From positions 38,905-102,904 of the forward strand of contig WRMK01000001.1 in the NCBI GenBank assembly GCA_009777155.1: a stretch of DNA of 64,000 nt, read 5' to 3'. Both the position numbers and the translations under genes were made by a program. Shown here piece after piece: positions 33,926 through 42,603 of this stretch (its first letter is position 1; each line of letters opens with the position of its first letter). This stretch comes from Oscillospiraceae bacterium (GTDB taxonomy: Bacteria; Bacillota; Clostridia; Oscillospirales; Ruminococcaceae). The notes beneath the pieces are model-generated. The model did not search any database. It was not told where the DNA came from and worked only from the letters and a program-made list of their open reading frames with translations.

Positions 33926-34170
33926 TCGCCCTACACGATGCCGAGCGCGACCACATGCCCGGTAAGATTTTTCCGAACTTCGCGCTTATGAAAATTTCCG
34001 CATATCATAAGGCACAGGGCGACACGGTTACATGGCGGAACGCTTGTGAAAATGACGAATATGACCTTGTTTATTCCTCAAAAGTTTTCGATTTCACACC
34101 CGAAAATCCCTACTTGCCGCCGAACGCAATTACAGGCAGAACGCAACGCGGCAAAAGGCATTACACCTAA
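33919..34170 (+). pseudogene. Truncated N-terminus of a phage radical-SAM/B12-type protein
   Basis: 83 residues. FPNFALMKISAYHKAQGD and YDLVYSSKVFDFTPENPYLP match the N-terminal domain of larger phage radical-SAM proteins as I remember them, but the CxxxCxxC part is missing and the frame ends in unrelated residues. The shifted frame after it (34046-34273) ends YKRESWREYCRNRGLKFD and may be the tail of another small gene joined by a deletion. Confidence 0.5.
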
Positions 34171-34265
34171 CGCAAGTCAGCTTGAATATTGTCAAAAATA
34201 TGTTTTTAAGGGGCTTTATAAAAGGGAAAGTTGGCGAGAATATTGCAGAAATCGAGGGTTGAAAT

Positions 34266-35909
34266 TTGACTAACAAAGAAATCACAATAGACGGTTTTTG
34301 CGGGGGCGGCGGCTGGTCTACCGGCTTTGAAATTGCCATAGGCGAGCCGGTCACAATCGGGATAAATCACGATGCCGACGCAATCGCCATGCACAAGGCG
34401 AACCACCCCGAGACCCGGCATTACAACGAAAATATTTTCGAGGTTGACCCGCGCGAAGCCTGCGCCGGGCGGCCTGTAGGCTGGGCGCATTTCTCGCCCG
34501 ATTGCACACACTTTTCCGTTGCCAAAGGCGGCAAGCCTGTGAAAAAGACAATCCGCGGGCTTGCGTGGGTTGTTGTAAAGTGGGCAGGGACGGTCAAGCC
34601 GCGCATTATTTCAATGGAAAACGTCAAGGAATTTATGACGTGGTGTCCGCTTGTTGCGAAACGTGGTGAGTGCGGTAGAGTGATAAAAATTGACGGCACC
34701 GAAGCAGAACGCGGTGAATATGTGCCGCTAAATCAGCAGTACTTGAAACCCGACAAACGCAGGAAGGGCGAAACTTTCCGCAAGTTTATTAAAGCGATGA
34801 AATCGCTCGGTTACGAGGTCGAGTGGAAAGTTTTAACCGCCAGCGATTACGGCGCGCCGACCTCGCGAAAACGATTGTTTATAATTTTTCGCCGCGGCGG
34901 AAAGCCGATTGTGTTTCCAAAACCGACCCACGGCGACCCGAAAAGCGAAGCTGTGAAATCGGGGGAATTATTGCCGTGGCGCACCGCCGCCGAGTGTATT
35001 GACTGGAGCCACGCACCGAAGTCGATATTCGAGCGTGAGAAGCCGCTCGCCGAAGCCACGCTTGCCCGAATCGCACGAGGTATTAAAAAATTTATTGCGG
35101 AAAATCCCGAGCCGTTTATACTTAATTTCAAATTCGATAATTCGCCCGAGGATATTTGCAAACCCCTTAGTTCAATGACGACTGTGCGAAGTCATTATGT
35201 GGTAGAACCTCACATTATTCATCTAAATCACAGCAAAGATAACTTTCGCGGACAAAGGATTGACAAGCCTTTACCGACATTGACATCAAAACAAAGTATC
35301 GGGGTAGTTGCATCGTTCATGTGCAAGCATTACGGCGGCGGTTATACCGGCGCGGGGAGCGCGCTGAAAACCCCACTTGACACAATCACAGCCACAGACC
35401 ATAATGCGGTTGTCGGCGCGACTTTGATTCAGACCGGCTACGGCGAACGGCAAGGACAAGCTCCGCGAGTACCCGGAATTGACAAGCCGCTCGGGACGAT
35501 TGTCAGCGCGAATAAACACGCAGTTATCGCCGCATATATGGACAAAAGATACGGTGACAATGGCGGGGCGCGCGGGAGTGATTTGAATTCGCCGCTTGAC
35601 ACCGTAACCAAAAAAGACCACAATCAACTTGTCGAGATTTTCCTCGAAAAACACGGACTTGTTTCAGACATCGAAATCTACGGCGAAAAGTACAAAATAA
35701 CCGACATCTGCATGAGAATGTTGGAGCCGCGAGAACTTTACCGGGCGCAGGGTTTTCCCGATGATTACATAATCGAGTACGATTGCAACGGGAATAAATT
35801 CCCGAAAAGTAAGCAGGTCGCAAAGTGCGGAAATTCCGTGCCGCCTGCGTTTGCCACGGCTTTGGTGAGGGCGAATTGGGCGGAGAAATGTGGAGGTGAG
35901 CAGACATGA
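34266..35909 (+). CDS. DNA (cytosine-5) methyltransferase
   Basis: 547 residues. SAM-binding motif I DGFCGGGGWSTGF, catalytic motif IV FSPDCTHFS with Cys80 (DC instead of the usual PC), motif VI ISMENVKEF, motif VIII region SDYGAPTSRKRLFI, and C-terminal motifs IX-X (LYRAQGFPDDY, GNSVPPAFA). Start is TTG 34266 after GAGGGT. No partner restriction enzyme is next to it, so it probably protects phage DNA or regulates. Target unknown. Confidence 0.93.
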   Translation: MTNKEITIDGFCGGGGWSTGFEIAIGEPVTIGINHDADAIAMHKANHPETRHYNENIFEVDPREACAGRPVGWAHFSPDCTHFSVAKGGKPVKKTIRGLAWVVVKWAGTVKPRIISMENVKEFMTWCPLVAKRGECGRVIKIDGTEAERGEYVPLNQQYLKPDKRRKGETFRKFIKAMKSLGYEVEWKVLTASDYGAPTSRKRLFIIFRRGGKPIVFPKPTHGDPKSEAVKSGELLPWRTAAECIDWSHAPKSIFEREKPLAEATLARIARGIKKFIAENPEPFILNFKFDNSPEDICKPLSSMTTVRSHYVVEPHIIHLNHSKDNFRGQRIDKPLPTLTSKQSIGVVASFMCKHYGGGYTGAGSALKTPLDTITATDHNAVVGATLIQTGYGERQGQAPRVPGIDKPLGTIVSANKHAVIAAYMDKRYGDNGGARGSDLNSPLDTVTKKDHNQLVEIFLEKHGLVSDIEIYGEKYKITDICMRMLEPRELYRAQGFPDDYIIEYDCNGNKFPKSKQVAKCGNSVPPAFATALVRANWAEKCGGEQT

Positions 35910-36139
35910 AAATAAACAAACTCAACATAATAAAATGGCTCGCAATAATCGCAATAACCGTAATACTTTTCCTGTGTGCAAAAAAACACGCTTACGAATT
36001 TCGCGGTTATGAAGCCATCGGTGGCGAGTATATTATACTGCTGTTGCCTGTGATTTTTGTTTTAATTCGCAAGGTTGTGAAGGATTGGTTGAACCGGTGG
36101 CGAGCGGCTTGTGAGGAGGTAAAACGAGATGATACATAA
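35906..36139 (+). CDS. Small membrane protein
   Basis: 77 residues with two hydrophobic helices (WLAIIAITVILFLC and YIILLLPVIFVLI) and a basic C-terminus. It overlaps the methyltransferase stop (ATGA) and the next gene by 11 bases. No family. Confidence 0.7.
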   Translation: MKINKLNIIKWLAIIAITVILFLCAKKHAYEFRGYEAIGGEYIILLLPVIFVLIRKVVKDWLNRWRAACEEVKRDDT

Positions 36140-36902
36140 ACCAATCTACACCCCCAAAGGTTGCGCCAACGAATATTGCGAGCTGGCTTTGAACATTTAC
36201 AAAGGCTGTAACCACGGCTGTACCTACTGTTTTGCGCGCGGAATGGCGAAACGCTTCACACCGAAAGGCAGTGTCTGTAATTTCGATAATCCCGTCCCGA
36301 AAAAGGATATTGTCGAATCGGTCAAGCGGCAAATCGAGCGCGAGCAGATGACAGGCAAGTTAATTCATCTGTGTTTCAACTGCGACCCTTACCCTTCAGA
36401 AATTGACACCACGCCGACCCGCGAGATTATCAAAATTATAAAGCAAAGCGGAAATCACGTGCAGATACTTACTAAAGGCGGCCGCCGTGCGGAACGTGAT
36501 TTTGATTTACTTGACAAAAATGACTGGTTTGGTGTTACTTTTACGGGTTTATTTACAGCAGAAGATAATAAAAAATTCGAGCCTTATTCTGCGGGGTTTT
36601 ATTACCGTCTTGACACAATTGAAAAAGCACACTTAAAAGGTATAAAAACGTGGGTATCGCTTGAACCTGTGATGGTTCCGGCGAATGTTAAATTAGTTTT
36701 AGAGAGCAACAGAAATATCGACCTTTTCCGAATCGGCAAACTGAACTTAGACAGAAACAACTCAACCCCCGAATTAGAAGCAATCCACGACAGCATAAAC
36801 TGGCACGACTTCGGGCATGGGTGCGAGCGGCTTTGCTTGGCGCATGGGCGCAACTATTATATTAAAGAGGACTTGCGAAAGGAGATGCAACATGTTATAT
36901 AA
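36129..36902 (+). CDS. Radical-SAM protein, SPL-like
   Basis: 257 residues. The iron-sulfur motif is CNHGCTYC (Cys27, 31, 34). Other segments are CFNCDPYPSEID, VQILTKGGRRAERD and WVSLEPVMVP, as in spore-photoproduct-lyase-like radical-SAM proteins that are frequent in phages. Substrate unknown. The start overlaps the preceding gene by 11 bases. Confidence 0.9.
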   Translation: MIHKPIYTPKGCANEYCELALNIYKGCNHGCTYCFARGMAKRFTPKGSVCNFDNPVPKKDIVESVKRQIEREQMTGKLIHLCFNCDPYPSEIDTTPTREIIKIIKQSGNHVQILTKGGRRAERDFDLLDKNDWFGVTFTGLFTAEDNKKFEPYSAGFYYRLDTIEKAHLKGIKTWVSLEPVMVPANVKLVLESNRNIDLFRIGKLNLDRNNSTPELEAIHDSINWHDFGHGCERLCLAHGRNYYIKEDLRKEMQHVI

Positions 36903-37104
36903 AACCTGCCCCCCCTGCAAAAGCAACCTTGACCCCGGCGAGACTTGCGACTGCGATTTCGGGTTTATCCCGCCTCGAGAACCTGTTGCTTACACCCCGA
37001 GGGTGATTGCAAAGCCCAAACCGACACCCGAGGAAATCACAATTATCACCGCGAATATTATCAGAAATATCGAGGTCAAATCGGCGGCGAGGGCCATGAG
37101 TTAA
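36892..37104 (+). CDS. Small Cys-rich phage protein
   Basis: 70 residues from ATG 36892 after AAAGGAG. CPPCKSNLDPGETCDCDFG is a short metal-binding-like motif; the remainder is Pro-rich and helical. The ORF-track extension to 36817 lies inside the radical-SAM gene. Confidence 0.65.
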   Translation: MLYKTCPPCKSNLDPGETCDCDFGFIPPREPVAYTPRVIAKPKPTPEEITIITANIIRNIEVKSAARAMS

Positions 37105-37233
37105 CAGCCCCCTATATATATAATAGTATACCCGCAAAATTTTCAAGGGCGAAACGGCCTTTTTCGGGCTTGTAATGGAGCTTAACATTTCGGCGAAATG
37201 CAAATGTTCACAAAAACAACGGAGTATGAAAAA

Positions 37234-37629
37234 ATGAGAATAAATAATTTTGTTTTGAAAACTCAGTCTGTCCGTCCGTCATTCTGTGAAATGTTAGAAA
37301 TTGTCAAAGAGGGCATCGAATTTGAGTGCATAGATGAGCATGACAAAACATGGGCGGTGGAGCTTTGTAAAATAATCACCGAAGTCATGTTGTTGAACCC
37401 CGGCGGCGAAATCAGAATTGCCGGCGAGGACATGAGCGTTTCGCTTGTGCAGGAAATTTATTCACAGCTCGCATGTGAACACATAACATCGGTAATCTGC
37501 AATTATCGGAAAGTTACCAAAAAAATTAAGAACAAGCGAGCGTATCTGCGAACTATGCTTTACACGGCGTTTTTTGAGGAAGTTTCGGAAAACGAAAATG
37601 ATTTTGCAATGTTGGAAAGGGCTTGGTGA
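37234..37629 (+). CDS. Replication-module protein, possibly remnant of DUF6017-type initiator
   Basis: 131 residues from ATG 37234 after CGGAG. The C-terminal stretch (HITSVICNYRKVTKKIKNKRAYLRTMLYTAFF) resembles the end of Firmicute replication-initiator-like proteins, where a similar motif forms the last helices. The N-terminal HTH of those proteins is absent. It precedes the HUH Rep gene by three bases. Confidence 0.55.
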   Translation: MRINNFVLKTQSVRPSFCEMLEIVKEGIEFECIDEHDKTWAVELCKIITEVMLLNPGGEIRIAGEDMSVSLVQEIYSQLACEHITSVICNYRKVTKKIKNKRAYLRTMLYTAFFEEVSENENDFAMLERAW

Positions 37630-37632
37630 AAG

Positions 37633-38523
37633 ATGACTTTTGTGCGTGAAAAGCAAATTTATTGCGGCGAGGAGTACTTGGAAATCGACCTCTACAACTA
37701 CACTGGCACAGAGCGGGAAATCGCGCAAGGCGGTCTGCGCGGCAAAAAAGAAATCCTTTCCACACCTCGGCAAATCGACCTGAACGAGGAAGCCTCACGC
37801 CGCAAATTCACACAAGTCGTCAACACAAATTTCAAAAACGGCGATTTTCATGTGACTTTGTCTTACGCTGATGAAAACATTCCCGCAACAGTCGAGGGAG
37901 CAATGCGCGACTTAGAGAATTACATACGCAGGCTTAATTACAGATTGGCAAAAGACGGAAAAGCCCCGCTGAAATATATTTCAATCCCTGCCTGTGTCTT
38001 CAAAAGCGACGGCGTTACACCTGCGCGGGTGCATCATCACATCATCATGAGTTGCAACCTTGACACTGCCGTGATTATCGACACATGGCGCAAAAGGCGC
38101 AAAAAGGGGCAGAAACAAGGCGACAAAATCGGCAGGGTCAATGCCGATATAATCCAAACTCTTGACGATGAATACGGGCTTGCGGCATTGTGCACATATT
38201 TGTCAAAGCAGGCGGGCGGCAAAAAAAGATGGCGACCGTCTCACGGGCTTGAACAGCCGCTCCCGGATATTATCGACTCCGACGGCGAACAGCTGAGGCT
38301 GTCATTCTCGGCGAACCTCGAAAAGCCCGTCAGTGTCACCAACAACCGCCGCTTCAGCCGAAAGGAAGTAGAAAAAATCGCAAAAGCCCCGCTCGATGTC
38401 GCCTACTGGGAAAAGCGTTACCCCGGCTACACCGTGGTCAAGGGGGATTACGGCTTTAAGTCCGTCTACTCCGACCTGCGAGGCTGGGCGGTCTACCTGA
38501 AAATGCGCAGGGTTCGGGAGTAG
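37633..38523 (+). CDS. Rolling-circle (HUH) replication protein
   Basis: 296 residues. Motif 1 DFHVTLSYAD, HUH motif ARVHHHIIMS (His134-136) and a candidate catalytic Tyr189 in AALCTYLSKQAGG. These are the marks of small phage/plasmid Rep nucleases that nick one strand and start rolling-circle synthesis. In a tailed prophage it is the only clear replication gene, so it probably initiates phage DNA replication. Confidence 0.85.
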   Translation: MTFVREKQIYCGEEYLEIDLYNYTGTEREIAQGGLRGKKEILSTPRQIDLNEEASRRKFTQVVNTNFKNGDFHVTLSYADENIPATVEGAMRDLENYIRRLNYRLAKDGKAPLKYISIPACVFKSDGVTPARVHHHIIMSCNLDTAVIIDTWRKRRKKGQKQGDKIGRVNADIIQTLDDEYGLAALCTYLSKQAGGKKRWRPSHGLEQPLPDIIDSDGEQLRLSFSANLEKPVSVTNNRRFSRKEVEKIAKAPLDVAYWEKRYPGYTVVKGDYGFKSVYSDLRGWAVYLKMRRVRE

Positions 38524-38566
38524 GGGCGCAGATGTATCGGAAAAATTTGTAGGGGGTGGTGTAAAA

Positions 38567-39019
38567 ATGAAAAGCGTAACCGAGATACTAAAATTCTGCC
38601 GCGACATCGACAAAGAAATACTTTACAACAACATGCGCGTTGCCGAATGTCACGAGTTGCTTCAAAACGCAGGCGGGAGCGTTTCGTTTGTTGCTATGTC
38701 AAAAAACAAGCACAACAATTCAAACCCGACCGAGAAAATATATATCGCAACCCATGACAAAATCGAACGCTTGACACAGAAAAACGAGGAAATACGCGCT
38801 TTCAAAGATGCGGTTTACAACGAAATCGACAATCTCTCGCCGGTCGAGAAAATAATTATTTATGGGTTTTACATAAAAAAATTCAGTTGGATGCGTATTT
38901 CGGCGGAAGTTCATTTTTGTATTCGGCAGTGCAAAAACATACGCGACCGCGCTGTGGAAGTGCTTGAGGACAAGTTCAAATCAAATAAAACTATCGCCGA
39001 CTTCAAATTCAACGGGTAG
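38567..39019 (+). CDS. Sigma-like late-gene regulator
   Basis: 150 residues. The second half, LSPVEKIIIYGFYIKKFSWMRISAEVHFCIRQCKNIRDRA, has the arrangement of a sigma region-4/ArpU/RinA-type HTH. Such proteins sit just before the terminase genes and turn on late transcription. Confidence 0.8.
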   Translation: MKSVTEILKFCRDIDKEILYNNMRVAECHELLQNAGGSVSFVAMSKNKHNNSNPTEKIYIATHDKIERLTQKNEEIRAFKDAVYNEIDNLSPVEKIIIYGFYIKKFSWMRISAEVHFCIRQCKNIRDRAVEVLEDKFKSNKTIADFKFNG

Positions 39020-39145
39020 AAATTTCACGTCTTTGCCCATATATATACTATTTTCAAAAGATTGCCCGCCATTGCCCGATTTTTGTGTTATAATAGAAAC
39101 ATGAAAATCTGTCAAGTGGGATTTTCCCCGTGAAATTGTCATTTA

Positions 39146-39182
39146 AACGAACATTGGGCGAGGCTTGAGGTTCGTTTTTTAT
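39146..39182 (+). terminator. Probable terminator before late genes
   Basis: AAACGAAC and GTTCGTTT form an 8-bp stem with a 17-base loop ending in a T-run. A TATAAT preceded by TG lies just upstream at about 39090 (extended -10), so late transcription may begin here and be controlled by antitermination. Confidence 0.5.
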
Positions 39183-39248
39183 CGTTTCCGAGAAAAGTGG
39201 AATTGTAAAAATATAAAAACAAACAAACAAACGAATAGAGGTGATGAC

Positions 39249-39884
39249 GTGGATACCGTTCAGAAAAAACGCGGCGGTCAAAAAGGCAACAAAAACGCCA
39301 AAGGGCAAGGTGCGCCTAAGAAAAACAAGAACGCAACAGGCCACGGCGCACCGAAAAAGAACAGAAACGCCGCCGGGCATGGCGCGCCAAAGCAAAACAA
39401 AAACGCCGAGACCCACGGTGCGTACAGCTCTGTTGATTTCTCCGCGCTTTCGGAAAAGGACAAAGAATATATAAAACTTCTCGGAAATTTGAGCGTACGC
39501 GAAAAAATGAATGAGAAGTTAGAATTTCTTTATGTCAAGCGGCACGACCTCATGAATCGCATTGAAAAATTAAAAGCCGACGATGATTCGGGCTTGCTTT
39601 ACACCGATAAAGAAATCGTTTCAAATTCAGCCAAAGGCGAAACCACATCGACTATTAGGGGGAGTGCGTTTCAAAGGCTCGTGGTACTCGAAAATGTTTT
39701 GAATAACACCAACACTAAAATTATCAAGCTACTCACTATCCTAAAAACAGATGAGTTTGAAGAACGCAAACATCAGCTTGAAGCAGATAAATTCGACTTG
39801 GCAAAACAAAAAGCAATCGGCGAGTTTAACGTAGAACTCGATGTAGACAGTGAACAAAACCCGGCAAAAGCGACGAAGGCCTAA
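39249..39884 (+). CDS. Small-terminase-like protein with GNKNA repeats
   Basis: 211 residues from GTG 39249, after GAGGTGATGAC. The N-terminus is a set of about four 12-residue repeats (KKNKNATGHGAP type), a hallmark of PBSX-type small terminases, then a helical part with SALSEKDKEYIKLLGN and RGSAFQRLVVLENVLN. A second, lambda Nu1-like small-terminase gene follows, so one of the two may have a different packaging role. The DNA has matching direct repeats. Confidence 0.75.
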   Translation: MDTVQKKRGGQKGNKNAKGQGAPKKNKNATGHGAPKKNRNAAGHGAPKQNKNAETHGAYSSVDFSALSEKDKEYIKLLGNLSVREKMNEKLEFLYVKRHDLMNRIEKLKADDDSGLLYTDKEIVSNSAKGETTSTIRGSAFQRLVVLENVLNNTNTKIIKLLTILKTDEFEERKHQLEADKFDLAKQKAIGEFNVELDVDSEQNPAKATKA

Positions 39885-40026
39885 AGGTACTTTCGGCCGC
39901 TTTTCTCCTCTTGCGGGTTCGGCGACCCCGGGGGCTGTTCAGATACGAAAAAAATTTAACCGCTTCCGTGATTTACATTAATTTTTTTGTGGGTGCGGCG
40001 AATTGGCGCAAAAGGGGTGCGGCTGT

Positions 40027-40548
40027 TTGAAAACTTTGAAATTATATTATACAAAGGCGGTTGCAAGGGTCCTCGATTTGTCGGAAAGGCGGGTAAGGCA
40101 GTTAAAAAGTTCGGGGGTAATTCACGAGCATAAAGGTGCAAAAGGGCTTTATGATTTAATCCCGACTGTGCATAATTATATTAACTACCTGCGAAATCGC
40201 AACCCGGACAGCGGCGAGAACATTGACTACAACACCGAACGCGCTTTGTTGGTACAGGCGAAACGGCGCGACATCGAATATGACTTAGGCGTAAAAGAGA
40301 AAACGCTTCATACATCAGCTGAGATTGAAACGGTAATGACGGGTATGTTTATTAATTTCAAGAACCGCTTAATGGCAATCCCCTCGAAATTGTCGCCGAT
40401 ATTGTCAAAAAAGACGGACAAAGCGGCAATCCACAGGATATTAAAAGAGTCCATTGATGAAGCCTTGTATGAGCTTGCAAGTTTTGAAAATACTTTCAAA
40501 AACGAGGGGGAGAGTGAGGAAAATGAAAATGAAAGCGGAAACCTATAG
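40027..40548 (+). CDS. Terminase small subunit, Nu1-like
   Basis: 173 residues from TTG 40027 (after AAAGGGG). N-terminal winged HTH YTKAVARVLDLSERRVRQLK with a basic wing, a long helical middle and an acidic C-terminus, as in lambda Nu1. It would recognise the packaging site. Its end overlaps the GpA gene. Confidence 0.8.
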   Translation: MKTLKLYYTKAVARVLDLSERRVRQLKSSGVIHEHKGAKGLYDLIPTVHNYINYLRNRNPDSGENIDYNTERALLVQAKRRDIEYDLGVKEKTLHTSAEIETVMTGMFINFKNRLMAIPSKLSPILSKKTDKAAIHRILKESIDEALYELASFENTFKNEGESEENENESGNL

Positions 40549-42352
40549 TTTATTTAAGCGGGTATTCGACGTTTTGAAGCCGCCGCCCGATATGTCGCTT
40601 GCAGATTGGGCAGATGAATACCGCATTTTGTCAAAAAAGACATCGGCAGAGCCGGGGCGATGGAAGACGAGCAAAGCCCCGTATCAAAGAGAAATCATGA
40701 ACGCAATTTCGGATATAAGCGTTCAAAAAGTCGTTGTAATGTCGGCGGCGCAAATAGGGAAAACAGACGGCTTTATTCTAAACCCGATAGGGTATTTCAT
40801 GCACTACGACCCTTCCCCGATTTTGGTAATGCAACCGAACATTAAACCTTTGGGCGAGTCGTTCAGCAAAGACCGATTGACACCTATGTTGCGCGACACG
40901 CCTGTTTTGCGAGATAAAGTAGACGATAAATTACGCACCGGCACAAACACAATCCTACACAAAGAGTTCCCGGGCGGGCATATTACTATTGTCGGCGCAA
41001 ATTCACCATCGGGGCTTAGAAGCCGCCCTATTCGGATTTTGCTTGCAGATGAAATTGACGGCTACCCTGCTTCGGCAGGCAACGACGGCGACCCGCTCTT
41101 GCTTGCAGACAAACGCCTTACCACCTTTTGGAATAAAAAGATTGTTCTGATTTCCACGCCGACCATTAAAGGCACATCGCGAATCGAACTTGAATTTGAG
41201 AAAAGCACGCAGGAAGTATGGCATGTGCCGTGCCCTGCTTGCGGCGAGTATCAAGAATTATTATGGGCGAACGTGATTTTCAAAAAAGAAAATTTGAACG
41301 AAATAGAATATTTATGTGAAAAATGCGGTGTGTTAAGCGGCGAGGTTGACTGGAAAGAAAAGTATACAAGCGGCAAGTTTATACCGCGCTTCCCCGGCAG
41401 AAAAACTCGCGGCTTCTTCTTAAACAGCCTTGCTTCCCTCTTTGTTGAGTGGCGAGAAATTGTAGAAAAGTTTCTTGTTGCGAACGAGGAAAAGAAAAAA
41501 GGCAACATCGCGCTCCTCAAAGCATGGACTAATATAGAAATGGGGCAGACGTGGGAGGAGGAAGGCGAGGAAATCGAACCCGACAGCATTTATAAGCGGC
41601 GAGAAAAATATAATGCGGAAGTGCCTGCCGGTGTTATTTGCCTTACCGCCGGAGTTGACACACAGGACGACAGGCTTGAAGTTGAGGTTGTCGGCTGGGG
41701 TGAAGACTTTGAAAGTTGGGGGATTAAATACCAGGTTTTTTATGGCGACTTAAAAAAAGAAGACGTATGGAATAGACTTAGCAAGTTGTTAGACAAGACT
41801 TTCGCTCGTGAGGACGGCGCGAAACTCCGTATAGTCTGCGCCTGTATCGACAGCGGCGGGCATTTCACAAACGAGGTCTACAAATTTTGCAAGAAAAGAT
41901 TTTCCCTAAATACATTTGCGATTAAGGGCTTCGGCGGTTTCAGTATTCCTTACATTGGCAACGCTTCAACTTCAAACAGGGCTAAAACGCATTTAATTAA
42001 ACTCGGTGTTGACATAGGAAAACATCAGCTCTATCAAAGGCTGGCTGTTGAAAATGCAGGGGCGGGCTATTGCCATTTCCCCGAAAACTCCGACTGCGGG
42101 TATGATGAGGATTACTTCAAGGGTTTAACCTCAGAAAAAATGGTGCTGACATACAAAAAAGGCATTGCAAGCTATGTTTGGAAAAAGAAAACGAGCGGCT
42201 ACAGAAACGAACCGCTCGACTGCCGCAACTATGCACAAGCCGCCCTCGAAATTGCGGGCGGTATTTTAATACTCAAAAAATCCGACAAAAAAGAAACCGC
42301 ACCGCTTGCAAAAAAGAAAGGGCGGCGGACTATTTCAAAGGGGGTAGATTAG
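40523..42352 (+). CDS. Terminase large subunit, GpA family
   Basis: 609 residues from ATG 40523 after GTGAGGAAA; the ORF-track start at 40454 is in the preceding gene. Signature segments are LADWADEYRILS, the ATP loop SAAQIGKTDG, LLADEIDGYP (Walker B region), a CPACGEYQELLW zinc-like pair with CEKCG, and the nuclease part around AGVDTQDDRLEVEVVGW. It packages DNA into lambda-type heads. Confidence 0.93.
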   Translation: MKMKAETYSLFKRVFDVLKPPPDMSLADWADEYRILSKKTSAEPGRWKTSKAPYQREIMNAISDISVQKVVVMSAAQIGKTDGFILNPIGYFMHYDPSPILVMQPNIKPLGESFSKDRLTPMLRDTPVLRDKVDDKLRTGTNTILHKEFPGGHITIVGANSPSGLRSRPIRILLADEIDGYPASAGNDGDPLLLADKRLTTFWNKKIVLISTPTIKGTSRIELEFEKSTQEVWHVPCPACGEYQELLWANVIFKKENLNEIEYLCEKCGVLSGEVDWKEKYTSGKFIPRFPGRKTRGFFLNSLASLFVEWREIVEKFLVANEEKKKGNIALLKAWTNIEMGQTWEEEGEEIEPDSIYKRREKYNAEVPAGVICLTAGVDTQDDRLEVEVVGWGEDFESWGIKYQVFYGDLKKEDVWNRLSKLLDKTFAREDGAKLRIVCACIDSGGHFTNEVYKFCKKRFSLNTFAIKGFGGFSIPYIGNASTSNRAKTHLIKLGVDIGKHQLYQRLAVENAGAGYCHFPENSDCGYDEDYFKGLTSEKMVLTYKKGIASYVWKKKTSGYRNEPLDCRNYAQAALEIAGGILILKKSDKKETAPLAKKKGRRTISKGVD

Positions 42353-42577
42353 ATGGCGGGAATAGATTTACAGACCGCAGAAAAACACCTTGCCGCATGG
42401 CTTGAAGCCGAGCTTGAATTGACTACCCACCAAAGCTACAGAATCGGTACGCGGTGGCTGACAAAAGCGGACTTAAAAGAAGTCCGCAATCAGATTAAAT
42501 ATTGGCAAGGCGTAGTGAATCAGCTAAAAGGCAGAGGGCGCAACCGCGTTTACCGCGGCGTTTTGCGAGATAACTAA
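42353..42577 (+). CDS. DUF6148 / gpW-like head protein
   Basis: 74 residues between terminase and portal. TAEKHLAAWLEAELELTTHQSYRIG and AIDLKEV-like helical segments are typical of DUF6148 proteins, which occupy the place of the head-joining protein gpW. It starts one base after the GpA stop. Confidence 0.8.
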   Translation: MAGIDLQTAEKHLAAWLEAELELTTHQSYRIGTRWLTKADLKEVRNQIKYWQGVVNQLKGRGRNRVYRGVLRDN

Positions 42578-42603
42578 AGAATTGGCAAATAAGGAGACAA
42601 GGC

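Noticed and set aside
34046-34273. Separate 75-residue gene overlapping the truncated radical-SAM frame
   Set aside because: Its first half is a shadow of 33919-34170; only the last 40 residues look protein-like and no start fits them well, so it is mentioned but not listed as a gene.
39249-39430. Short direct repeats at the terminase region as a DNA element
   Set aside because: They are in frame and encode the GNKNA-type protein repeats of a small terminase.
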